From CAZVPF01 sp964628195 (lineage in GTDB: Bacteria; Planctomycetota; Phycisphaerae; Sedimentisphaerales; Anaerohalosphaeraceae): a DNA stretch of 15,108 bases. Shown here piece after piece: positions 6,875 to 14,120 of the stretch. The stretch is taken from positions 1 to 15,108 of the forward strand of contig CAZVPF010000059.1 of assembly GCA_964628195.1 (NCBI GenBank), in the 5' to 3' direction. Numbering within the stretch: position 1 is the first letter of the stretch; each line of letters starts with the position of its first letter. The notes below the pieces were generated by a model, which searched no databases, was not told the DNA's origin, and saw only the letters and a list, made by a program, of their open reading frames with translations. The translations under genes and the position numbers were made by a program.

Positions 6875-8263
6875 ATGCGGGTTCTGCTGGTCGTCTACGA
6901 CAATGACGCATACATACACTTTTTCCCACAGGGAATCGCCTACATCGCCTCGGCGCTGATACGGGCCGGACACGAGGTCAAAATCTATCAGCAGGACATC
7001 GAACACTCCCCCGACCGCGAACTGACCGAATACCTCGACCGGAATAAATTCGACGTCGTAGGCGTCGGCGTAATAGCAGGCTATTACCAGTACAAAAAGC
7101 TGCTGGCCATCTCCGAAGCGATAAACAATTCCCGCAGCCGCCCCTACTACATCCTCGGCGGACACGGACCCTCGCCCGAACCGGAATATTTCCTCAAAAA
7201 AACATCCGCCGATGCAGCCGTACTCGGCGAAGGAGAAGTCACAATAGTCGAGCTGCTAAAAGCCCTCGAAAACCGCGCCGACCTGAAAAGCGTAGACGGC
7301 ATCGCCTTTCGCGACGGCGCCGAAGTAACCGTAAACCCCCGCAGAGAAGTAATTCAGGACATCAACACAATCGAAATGCCCGCATACGACCTGTTCCCAA
7401 TCTCGGTATACCGGCTTATGCCAATGCCTGCCGCCCGCCGAAACCAGTTCTCAATGCCCGTCCTCTCCGGACGCGGCTGCACCTTCCGCTGCAACTTCTG
7501 CTACCGCATGGACCCGGGCTTTCGGCCCAGAACCGCCGAGAGCATAATCGAAGAAATTCGCTTCCTGAAAGAGAAATACCGTATCGATTATATATGCTTC
7601 TCCGACGAACTGCTGATGTGCTCGAAAGAAAGAACACTCGAACTGTGCGACGCGTTTTTGTCCAGCGGCCTTGATTTCAACTGGTACTGTAACGGCAGGC
7701 TGAACTTCGCCAAACCCCGGATACTCAGGCAAATGAAAAAAGCAGGCTGCCTCTTCATAAACTACGGCATCGAATCAATGGATGACCAGGCCCTCAAAGC
7801 AATGAACAAATCACTCAATACCCGGATAATCACCGAAGGCATCGAAGCGACTCTGGAATCGGGCATCAGCCCCGGCTTCAACATCATCTTCGGCAACATA
7901 GGCGAGGACAGGAAAGTCATCGAAAAAGATGTCGAATTCCTCCTCAAATACGACGACGGCGCCCAGCTTCGCACAATAAGACCCGTAACACCCTATCCCG
8001 GCTCGGACCTCTATTACTACGCGATAGAAAAAGGCCTCCTCGAAGGACCCGCCGACTTCTACGAAAACAAGCACCTGAATTCAGACCTCATGGCCGTAAA
8101 CTTTACCCCTATGTCCGAAGACGAATTCTACGACGCACTGAACTGGGCCAACCAGAAGCTGATCGATAACTATTACCGAAAAAAATGCGAAAATATGCTC
8201 AAACAGACAAACGAACTCTACACCAAAAAAAACATGAACTTCCGAGGCTACAGGCACACATAA
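6875..8263 (+). CDS. Cobalamin-binding radical SAM protein (class B-type)
   Basis: This 462-residue protein has an N-terminal B12-binding (Rossmann-like) domain, residues 1-150, with FFPQGIAYIASALIRAGHEVKIY, FDVVGVGVIAGYY, YILGGHGPSPEPEYFL and VLGEGE (116-121). A radical SAM barrel follows, with the 4Fe-4S motif CTFRCNFC (Cys202, Cys206, Cys209) and YGIESMDDQALKAMNK. The DxHxxG cobalamin-ligand motif is absent, as in many proteins of this class. Such enzymes perform methylations at unactivated carbon or phosphorus, or other radical rearrangements such as ring formation; the exact reaction cannot be read from sequence. ATG 6875 has GGAG seven bases upstream. It heads a three-gene operon with two SAM methyltransferases, in a glycan locus, so a C-methylated or otherwise radical-modified sugar is a reasonable guess. 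Confidence 0.87.
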   Translation: MRVLLVVYDNDAYIHFFPQGIAYIASALIRAGHEVKIYQQDIEHSPDRELTEYLDRNKFDVVGVGVIAGYYQYKKLLAISEAINNSRSRPYYILGGHGPSPEPEYFLKKTSADAAVLGEGEVTIVELLKALENRADLKSVDGIAFRDGAEVTVNPRREVIQDINTIEMPAYDLFPISVYRLMPMPAARRNQFSMPVLSGRGCTFRCNFCYRMDPGFRPRTAESIIEEIRFLKEKYRIDYICFSDELLMCSKERTLELCDAFLSSGLDFNWYCNGRLNFAKPRILRQMKKAGCLFINYGIESMDDQALKAMNKSLNTRIITEGIEATLESGISPGFNIIFGNIGEDRKVIEKDVEFLLKYDDGAQLRTIRPVTPYPGSDLYYYAIEKGLLEGPADFYENKHLNSDLMAVNFTPMSEDEFYDALNWANQKLIDNYYRKKCENMLKQTNELYTKKNMNFRGYRHT

Positions 8264-8353
8264 ACCCTGTCGAAAACTCGATTTCATAAAATATTAATTA
8301 TTTTACTCCATACATCCGATAATAAGAAAACTGACGGATCAATATTTGACCCT

Positions 8354-8358
8354 GGAGG
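8354..8358 (+). promoter_or_regulatory. Shine-Dalgarno GGAGG before a TTG start
   Basis: GGAGG ends 11 bases before TTG 8370, the first start possible in the methyltransferase frame because an in-frame TAG lies at 8361. The spacing is long. The same site is only 4 bases from GTG 8363 in another frame, which would encode just seven residues (MQLAELS) ending at TGA 8384. Confidence 0.5.
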
Positions 8359-8369
8359 CTTAGTGCAGC

Positions 8370-9077
8370 TTGCCGAGTTATCTTGAGACAATCTATTTTA
8401 CCGAGGAATACGGCGAAAATTTTTACCCGCAGAAGCTCTGCAACCATATTTACGAAACATATTATAAACCCGCCCTGCCCGGCGACACCGAATACAAACC
8501 CAAACTCCTTGATATCGGCAGCGGTAAAGGTAACCATCTCGTCGGCTTTTCAAGGTGCGGCATAGAGTCTTACGGCATCGACAAAAGAGATGAGTGTATA
8601 AAAATACTCGAAAATTTCGACATCCGCCCCTGCGACCTCGAAAAGGACCGTTTCCCCTTCGATGACAACTTCTTCGACTTTATCTTCACAAAATCGGTCC
8701 TCCAGCACGTTTACAACACCGACAACTTTATCTCCGAAAGCCTCCGCGTCCTTCGCCCCGGCGGAGTAGCCGTCATGATGACCCCCGACTGGCGAAGCAC
8801 GATGAAATTTTTCTGGGACGACTATACCCATGTCCGCGCCTTCACCAGGAAGGGCCTCCAGAACGCAATGAAAATTAACGGCTTTGAAGAAGTATTCTGC
8901 GACAGGTTCTACCAGCTGCCTTTCCTCTGGAAATACCCGGTTGCCCTGCCATTATTAAAATTGATAGCCCTGCTGCCGGACAGTTTCAAATGGAAGGATC
9001 AGCAGGAATCACAGCCGCGTAAACTCATAAGATTTGCAAAAGAAAAAATGCTGCTCTGCAAAGGTGTCAAGAAATAA
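8370..9077 (+). CDS. Class I SAM-dependent methyltransferase (Methyltransf_11 type)
   Basis: This 235-residue Rossmann methyltransferase has motif I KLLDIGSGKGNHL (45-57), acidic Asp71 at the end of beta-2 (YGIDKRD), FPFDDNFFDFIFTKSVLQHV for motif II/post-II, and LRPGGVAVMMTPDW. The C-terminus KLIRFAKEKMLLC is shared with the methyltransferase at 10871-11554, making the two paralogues. The start is TTG 8370; no in-frame ATG or GTG lies before it and no ATG near enough after it. It follows the B12-radical SAM gene by 106 bases and precedes another methyltransferase by 50. The substrate is unknown. Context suggests a sugar or a sugar acid O- or N-methylation. Confidence 0.85.
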   Translation: MPSYLETIYFTEEYGENFYPQKLCNHIYETYYKPALPGDTEYKPKLLDIGSGKGNHLVGFSRCGIESYGIDKRDECIKILENFDIRPCDLEKDRFPFDDNFFDFIFTKSVLQHVYNTDNFISESLRVLRPGGVAVMMTPDWRSTMKFFWDDYTHVRAFTRKGLQNAMKINGFEEVFCDRFYQLPFLWKYPVALPLLKLIALLPDSFKWKDQQESQPRKLIRFAKEKMLLCKGVKK

Positions 9078-9127
9078 CCCGCCGGGCATAGCCCCGTTAA
9101 TCTCCGGCAAACAACCTGATATTATAA

Positions 9128-10003
9128 ATGGCTCAAAATAAGAAATGTTATATTTGCGGCGGAAGCGATTTTGAGAAAAGGCCCGGAAAGGTAAGGGACA
9201 TGCCGGACCTCGACGTTCTCGAGTGCAAAAACTGCCGCCTGGTATTCCTTTCGGACTTCTCCCATATAAACGACAGCTTCTACGAAAACTCGCAGATGCA
9301 CTCGGCCTCTTACAGCTCTGTCGAACAATGGACCGAGGTAACAGAACGAGACGACAGTCGCAGGTTCAATACACTAAGGGACAAGATAAAAGACAAGACC
9401 CTGCTTGACTTCGGATGCGGAAACGGAAACTTTCTCAGGAAGTGTAATCAGGTAACGCAAAATCCGGTCGGCGTAGAACTGGACCGCGGGGCAAGATCGC
9501 ACCTCGCGGAATACGGAATAAATGTCTACCCCGGCCTCTCTGAAATACCGCAGGAAATAAAACAGCAGGGCTTCGATTACATTACATTGTTTCACGTTCT
9601 GGAACACCTGCCCGACCCCGTAAATGAGATCCAGAAACTTAAAGATTACCTCTCCCCCAAAGGGCGGATAATTATCGAAATCCCTCACGCCGACGACGCA
9701 CTCCTGACCGTCTATAAATGCCGCGCATTCATGGACTTCACCTACTGGAGCTGCCACTTATACCTGTTCAATGAAAACAGCGTCAAGGCCGTCTGCGAAC
9801 GCGCCGGCTGCCGCATAGAATCAATTCAGCAAATACAAAGATACGGCCTCGCAAACCACCTATATTGGCTTTCACACGCAAAACCGGGCGGCCACGAAAT
9901 ATGGACTCATCTCGAAAACGACAAACTCAACTGTGAATACAAAAAAATGCTCGCAAAAAACAAAATATGCGACACACTGCTTGCGACCGTCAAACTCAAG
10001 TAA
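9128..10003 (+). CDS. SAM-dependent methyltransferase with N-terminal zinc-ribbon-like motif
   Basis: The 291 residues begin with two CxxC pairs, CYIC (Cys7, Cys10) and CKNC (Cys33, Cys36), that could bind zinc. A class I methyltransferase domain follows: LLDFGCGNGNF (92-102), VGVELD with Glu117, FDYITLFHVLEHLPDPV and GRIIIEIPHADD. This architecture (Cys-rich head plus Methyltransf_23 domain) is common in polysaccharide and sugar-methylation clusters, including C-methyltransferases of deoxysugars, but the C-terminal domain of those enzymes is not evident here. ATG 9128 lacks a strong Shine-Dalgarno. It is the last gene of the plus-strand operon and its stop is 14 bases from the stop of the convergent radical SAM gene; no terminator hairpin fits between. 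Confidence 0.82.
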   Translation: MAQNKKCYICGGSDFEKRPGKVRDMPDLDVLECKNCRLVFLSDFSHINDSFYENSQMHSASYSSVEQWTEVTERDDSRRFNTLRDKIKDKTLLDFGCGNGNFLRKCNQVTQNPVGVELDRGARSHLAEYGINVYPGLSEIPQEIKQQGFDYITLFHVLEHLPDPVNEIQKLKDYLSPKGRIIIEIPHADDALLTVYKCRAFMDFTYWSCHLYLFNENSVKAVCERAGCRIESIQQIQRYGLANHLYWLSHAKPGGHEIWTHLENDKLNCEYKKMLAKNKICDTLLATVKLK

Positions 10004-10017
10004 GAATAATTCCTTTT

Positions 10018-10869
10018 CTACCCAAGCACCCTGCTGCTGTCTATTGTCTCGGCTTTCTGCGTCGGGTTCCCCGTCGGCACACCCCAGAACTGACAATATG
10101 AACAAAGCGGTACCCGGTCCCGCATTCCACGCTTGTGAAACTCCAGCCACTGCATCCTCACCCGCCCGTTCCATATATCCGCCAGCCGCTCGCGATTCGA
10201 GTCGCCGATAACCCCCAGCCTTTTCGGATCGAAACGCACACAGATCGAAACCTCCCCGTCCTTATTAATCGCCATGTGATTGAGAAAATCCAAACATATC
10301 CCCGCCTCCGGCACCGTCGGGTCCTTCTTGTAATTAAAACTGCCCTCCGGCGCATGCAGAACCCGCCTGGCCATAACCAGGCCCAACCGCTCATAACGCT
10401 CTATATCCTCCACATCACCATTTATTCTCAAAACTGTATGCGGTTTGCGGTCGCCCTTTATTTCCAGAAATCGCACCAGCGTATCATACTGCTCGTCGGC
10501 TTCGGGGTCATTTTCAAAAACCGACACCGCCATAGTGTCAAGATTGCCGATGATCTCATCGGCCTTTTCCGCAAGCAGCTTGCCGTTGGTCACGATGTTC
10601 CTTATCTGTCTGTGAAAAAGTCCCGCCGCCTCGCCGAAACGCCGGTAAAGCAAAGGCTCACCGTTATTATGAAGCTGCACCATGATATTCGATGGAAGCT
10701 GCTCGGCTATTGACTCGGCAAGACCAAAATCCATATCCCCGTAGTTCAGCTTGATCTGCGGGTAATCACGGTCAATCTTCCGCCTGCCGCACATCCAGCA
10801 GTCCTTGTTGCACCTGCTGGTCAGCTCCACGTTTACTGTTGTCAAACCGTTAAAGTTACTCACGCTCAT
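10018..10869 (-). CDS. Radical SAM enzyme with four-Cys Twitch/SPASM-like C-terminal cluster
   Basis: This 283-residue protein has the radical SAM motif CNKDCWMC (Cys20, Cys24, Cys27) right after beta-1 VNVELTSR, and QLHNNGEPLL (65-74) as the SAM-binding GGE-like region. At the C-terminus Cys192, Cys210, Cys256 and Cys259 form a reduced SPASM (Twitch) pattern able to hold one auxiliary 4Fe-4S cluster. From memory, this spacing is almost that of BtrN, the radical dehydrogenase of butirosin synthesis, so oxidation of a sugar or cyclitol hydroxyl to a ketone is a serious candidate reaction; other chemistry is possible. GGAG seven bases before ATG 10869 supports the start. The gene sits one base after the upstream methyltransferase as the last of a six-gene operon headed by neuB. 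Confidence 0.85.
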   Translation of the reverse strand: MSVSNFNGLTTVNVELTSRCNKDCWMCGRRKIDRDYPQIKLNYGDMDFGLAESIAEQLPSNIMVQLHNNGEPLLYRRFGEAAGLFHRQIRNIVTNGKLLAEKADEIIGNLDTMAVSVFENDPEADEQYDTLVRFLEIKGDRKPHTVLRINGDVEDIERYERLGLVMARRVLHAPEGSFNYKKDPTVPEAGICLDFLNHMAINKDGEVSICVRFDPKRLGVIGDSNRERLADIWNGRVRMQWLEFHKRGMRDRVPLCSYCQFWGVPTGNPTQKAETIDSSRVLG

Positions 10870-10870
10870 T

Positions 10871-11554
10871 TCAACTCTCCATCGGTTTTCTTGCCGAACA
10901 AAGCAGCATTATCTCTTTCGAAAATCTTATCAGCTTGCTGTGCTTCTTGCAGCCGTCAAATGTAAGGTTCCTTACAACATGCGGAACAGCCTCAAGCCAC
11001 CGGCCTTTCCAAACAAACGGAAGCTGAAAAAACTTAACGCACCGGACATCTTCAAATCCATGAATAAGAAAAATGTCCCGCAGCGATGTCCGCGTAAAAG
11101 GTGTCCTGTGAGTATAATCCTCGTAAAATGCTCCCTTATAATTGCTGTGCCAGTCCGGCGTCATCGTAATAACCAGCCCGCCCGGACGCAGAACACGGTA
11201 TACCTCCCGAACAATATCCTCAGGGTAATAAAAATGTTCAAGGAACGATTTGGAATAAACATAATCAAAGCTCGCGTCATCATACGGAACAGGCTCTTTG
11301 CAAAGATCTGCGCAGCGAACTTCGAGCTGCTCAAAATATCCGCTCGCACCGTCACTCATGTCGACGGCGTAAACATCGAGTCCGCAATCGGCAAAGCCCT
11401 TGGCAAACTCACCCCTGCCGCAGCCCATATCAAGCAGCCTGGCCCCCCTCTCAAGTCCGAACCTCTCGACAAGGTGCCCCGTCAGCTTCGACGGATACCC
11501 CGTCAGCGGGCGAACCTTCGGATCATAAACAACATCTACATACTTATTGCTCAC
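10871..11554 (-). CDS. Class I SAM-dependent methyltransferase, paralogue of the one at 8370-9077
   Basis: The 227 residues contain motif I LLDMGCGRGEF (40-50), acidic Asp65 (VYAVDMSD), VPYDDASFDYVYSKSFLEHF, VLRPGGLVITMTPDW and the tail KLIRFSKEIMLLC. The MTPDW, DYTHR.FTR, FQLPFVWK and KLIRF segments recur at the same places in the plus-strand methyltransferase at 8370-9077. The start is GTG 11554, inside the end of the VOC gene (11-base overlap), with GAGGTG a few bases upstream. It is one base before the radical SAM gene. Both the overlap and the packing point to translational coupling within the neuB operon. The methyl acceptor is unknown; the operon suggests a nonulosonic acid or its amino group. 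Confidence 0.86.
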   Translation of the reverse strand: MSNKYVDVVYDPKVRPLTGYPSKLTGHLVERFGLERGARLLDMGCGRGEFAKGFADCGLDVYAVDMSDGASGYFEQLEVRCADLCKEPVPYDDASFDYVYSKSFLEHFYYPEDIVREVYRVLRPGGLVITMTPDWHSNYKGAFYEDYTHRTPFTRTSLRDIFLIHGFEDVRCVKFFQLPFVWKGRWLEAVPHVVRNLTFDGCKKHSKLIRFSKEIMLLCSARKPMES

Positions 11555-11984
11555 TCAACACCTCAACAAGTTCAAGGTACGTACCTTCCGGCGTCCTGCA
11601 AAACACAACTTTCACCTTGCCGTCCGGCGAAACAACAGGCCCGGACAAAAACTCTGCATTGGCCGTTTCAAGCCTGCCGGCCGCTGCCTCAACGTCTTCA
11701 ACCTCCAGCGCAACATGCGTTATGCCCCGGTCATTAATCTCTACCGGATACGTCCTGCTCACAGGATCATGGTAATAAAGCAGCTCGATACAGTCATCAC
11801 CGCAGGGAACCTTAAGCTTGACCGTCCGTACCTTTACACCCTTCAAACCCAAAATCGTCTCGACAAAGGCCCCGCTTTCCAGCGAGTCGACAACAGTCTC
11901 AAACCCTAATAAATCCCTGTAAAACTTTAAGGACTCCTCAAGGTCAACCACAACAATTCCAGTATGTCGTATTCTCTTTATCAT
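11544..11984 (-). CDS. VOC-superfamily metalloprotein (glyoxalase / methylmalonyl-CoA epimerase fold)
   Basis: This 146-residue single-module VOC protein has two paired beta-alpha-beta-beta-beta units. Candidate metal ligands are His7 (IRHTGIVV), Glu67 (DCIELLYY), His90 (ITHVALEV) and Glu138 (YLELVE). This His/Glu/His/Glu set is like methylmalonyl-CoA epimerase and glyoxalase I, so metal-dependent epimerisation, isomerisation or lyase chemistry is expected. Its partner substrate is not known. The start codon overlaps the stop of the aminotransferase gene as ATGA, and its own end overlaps the methyltransferase gene, placing it firmly in the nonulosonate operon. An epimerase acting on a keto- or amino-sugar intermediate is an inference. 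Not a resistance dioxygenase by any visible sign. Confidence 0.84.
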   Translation of the reverse strand: MIKRIRHTGIVVVDLEESLKFYRDLLGFETVVDSLESGAFVETILGLKGVKVRTVKLKVPCGDDCIELLYYHDPVSRTYPVEINDRGITHVALEVEDVEAAAGRLETANAEFLSGPVVSPDGKVKVVFCRTPEGTYLELVEVLSEQ

Positions 11985-13378
11985 GCCCCGCTCATAACTT
12001 CCACGCCCTGCGCAGCAACCTCGCCGACCGACTCCTCGAGCACATCAAGCCCCTCGAAAAGGGCGTACTCACCTATGGTAAGCGGCGGTGCCAGCTTAAT
12101 TGACTCCCTGCCCGTATGAACCACAAGCAAACCTTTTTGCATACACCGTTCACATATCCGGCTTGCCAGTAAACCGCCATCCTTGTCTCCGTCATTTTTA
12201 AAGATGATCGCCGCCACAAGCCCCCGTCCGTTTATCCGCTCAATTGTATCCGAATATCGGTTCCTTATCTCTTCCAGACGGGCCAAAAAAATCTCGCCCT
12301 TCGCCCGTGCGTTTTCGATCAAACCGCTTTCAGTAAGCTCACGTATCGTTGCAAGCCCCGCCGCGCAAACTATCGGGTTAGCCGAATGCGTACTGCTCAT
12401 CGAACCAACCCCCGGAAGATCCATTATCTCCGCACTCGAAAGCACCGCCGAAAGCGGAACCCCGGAACCCATCCCCTTCCCGCAGCAGACCATGTCCGCT
12501 CGAACCCCGTAATGCTCATAACCGAATTTCGTCCCCGTTCTCCCGAATCCCGACTGCATCTCATCGAAAGCCAGCACAAGATCGTTATCGCGGCAAAAAC
12601 GCTCCGCAGCCTGAACGTAATCAACCGGATAAAACCACGCGCCCCAGCCCTGGAAAGTCTCAAGCATCACCCCGCAAAGATCGCGCCCCGGGTCAACCCC
12701 TTCCCGCTCGACCATCTCTTCAATACTCCGCTGCCAGAACTCCTGCCCTGTCATCCCCTCCATCGCACGCGGATACGGAAAAGCAAGGTGATGAACATTC
12801 TCATCCTCGTAGCCGATCCACTGCTTCTGTCCCGCATTGCTTGAAAGCATCTGGGCACCAAGTGTCCTGCCGTGCCAGTTACCCTCCAGCGATATTATCC
12901 CCGTCCTCCGCTTACCGACTTTTTGCCCCCGCATCTTCATCAGCTTTATTCCCGCCTCAACAGCTTCGGTCCCCGCCGAAAGCAAAAATGCCTTTTCAAA
13001 AGCCCCGCCCGTAAAATTGATCAATGCCTCCAGGTAATCGGCCCGGCACGGGTTGGCATAAGCGTAAGTGTGCATCAAGGGCCTTTCAAGCACATCCTTG
13101 ACAGCCCCGACAACACGCCGGTTCGAGTGCCCTGTGTTCATTACAAAGATCGTGCACGTAAAATCTATCCACTTGTTACCGGCCATGTCATAAACATAAA
13201 TATCCTCCGCCCGGTCCCAAACTATAGGAAGCTGCCCCTGCATGGACCGAGATTCATATTTCTCCAGCTTTTCAAGCACCTCCCTCGTGCCCGGGCAGGG
13301 TATCTCCGTCTTTATCAGCCGGTGCTCCGTTCGCACCTCGCAAACCGGCTGAGGCTCAGTTTTAAATGCGAATTTCAA
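11981..13378 (-). CDS. Class III PLP-dependent aminotransferase
   Basis: This 465-residue enzyme has the fold-type I class III landmarks: LSAGTEAVEAGIKLM (133-147), GNWHGRTLGAQMLSSN (166-181), LAFDEMQSGFGRTG with PLP-contacting Asp272, and GKGMGSGVPLSAVL with Schiff-base Lys301, then SSTHSANPIVCAAGLA. These match the acetylornithine/4-aminobutyrate group more than glutamate-1-semialdehyde aminomutase. An N-terminal region of about 50 residues precedes the core. The start is TTG 13378, overlapping the neuA stop as TTGA; the first internal ATG (residue 46) would remove conserved sequence. Sugar clusters normally use DegT/DnrJ-type aminotransferases, so a class III enzyme between neuA and a VOC gene is unusual. 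The substrate could be a keto or aldehyde sugar acid, or an amino acid-like side group. Confidence 0.88.
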   Translation of the reverse strand: MKFAFKTEPQPVCEVRTEHRLIKTEIPCPGTREVLEKLEKYESRSMQGQLPIVWDRAEDIYVYDMAGNKWIDFTCTIFVMNTGHSNRRVVGAVKDVLERPLMHTYAYANPCRADYLEALINFTGGAFEKAFLLSAGTEAVEAGIKLMKMRGQKVGKRRTGIISLEGNWHGRTLGAQMLSSNAGQKQWIGYEDENVHHLAFPYPRAMEGMTGQEFWQRSIEEMVEREGVDPGRDLCGVMLETFQGWGAWFYPVDYVQAAERFCRDNDLVLAFDEMQSGFGRTGTKFGYEHYGVRADMVCCGKGMGSGVPLSAVLSSAEIMDLPGVGSMSSTHSANPIVCAAGLATIRELTESGLIENARAKGEIFLARLEEIRNRYSDTIERINGRGLVAAIIFKNDGDKDGGLLASRICERCMQKGLLVVHTGRESIKLAPPLTIGEYALFEGLDVLEESVGEVAAQGVEVMSGA

Positions 13379-14112
13379 TTAAAAATCCTCTCCTTTAGTT
13401 TCGGGTCCTTTTCAATCTGCAGCTCGAGCAGGCCAAGCTCGAACCGCGAGTCAACTTCAATCACAGGCTCGGTCTCGAATGCAAGAACATCCGAACCGTG
13501 GATATTCTTGAATTCATATACAAAAGGGCTTTTCAAAACGTCAACATAACCGTTGGGATAATATGTAGACGGGTAACTCTGCCTTGCGTTGTTCAATGCG
13601 TCAAGGTCACGTGTACCGGTAAAAACTCCTTTCAGAAACCTGCCGTCAAACTCGAGCATTTTATACGCCGACTCAGGCATCTCATGTACCGAACGCAGCG
13701 CAGAAGCCTCATCCTCGTTGTCCAGGTAATATCGTATGGCATCATCTACAACCCCCGAGTCCCTCAGGGGTGTGGTAGGACGCAAGTGAACTATAATCTC
13801 CGGCGCGGCCCCGCGTATCTCCATGAATTTTTCCAGAATGTGAATTACAACATCCAGGTCTCCGCTGCTGTCCCCCGCCAGTTCAGCCGGACGCATAAAA
13901 GGAACCAACGCCCCCGACTCTTCCGCGATTCGGGCATAGCCCTCGTCATCCGTCGAGACGATTACCTCTTCGATAAGTTCACACTTAAGCGCAGCCCGTA
14001 TCGAATAGGCAAGCAAAGGCTCACCGCCAAGCGATACGATATTCTTGTCGGGGATGCTCTTTGAGCCAGACCTTGCAGGTATCAGCCCAAGTATCGACCG
14101 ATCGAATTTCAT
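13375..14112 (-). CDS. neuA: CMP-sugar synthetase (acylneuraminate cytidylyltransferase family)
   Basis: This 245-residue GT-A-like nucleotidyltransferase carries the signature LIPARSGSKSIPDKNI (10-25), VSTDDEGYARIAEE near 52, a central RPTTPLRDSGVVDDAI, YYPNGYVDV and C-terminal DSRFELGLLE. Enzymes of this family transfer CMP from CTP to sialic, legionaminic, pseudaminic or related nonulosonic acids. Which sugar is used cannot be read from the motifs. ATG 14112 has AGGG six bases upstream. It begins 8 bases after the neuB-like stop and overlaps the aminotransferase start by four bases, so it is the second gene of the operon. The length is typical for the catalytic domain alone; no fused esterase domain is present. 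Confidence 0.88.
   Translation of the reverse strand: MKFDRSILGLIPARSGSKSIPDKNIVSLGGEPLLAYSIRAALKCELIEEVIVSTDDEGYARIAEESGALVPFMRPAELAGDSSGDLDVVIHILEKFMEIRGAAPEIIVHLRPTTPLRDSGVVDDAIRYYLDNEDEASALRSVHEMPESAYKMLEFDGRFLKGVFTGTRDLDALNNARQSYPSTYYPNGYVDVLKSPFVYEFKNIHGSDVLAFETEPVIEVDSRFELGLLELQIEKDPKLKERIFN
13387..13396 (-). promoter_or_regulatory. Strong Shine-Dalgarno deciding the TTG start of the aminotransferase
   Basis: The minus strand reads AAAGGAGAGG, ending 8 bases before TTG 13378, inside the 3' end of the neuA-like gene. This supports TTG rather than a downstream ATG as the start. Confidence 0.7.
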
Positions 14113-14120
14113 CTAAAACC

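Noticed and set aside
8286..8306. AT-rich palindrome AAAATA-TTAAT-TATTTT after the B12-radical SAM gene
   Set aside because: The arms are AT only with no T-tract that would make it a terminator; chance is likely in this AT-rich gap.
10004..10017. Bidirectional terminator between the convergent operons
   Set aside because: Only 14 bases lie between the two stops and no hairpin could be found there.
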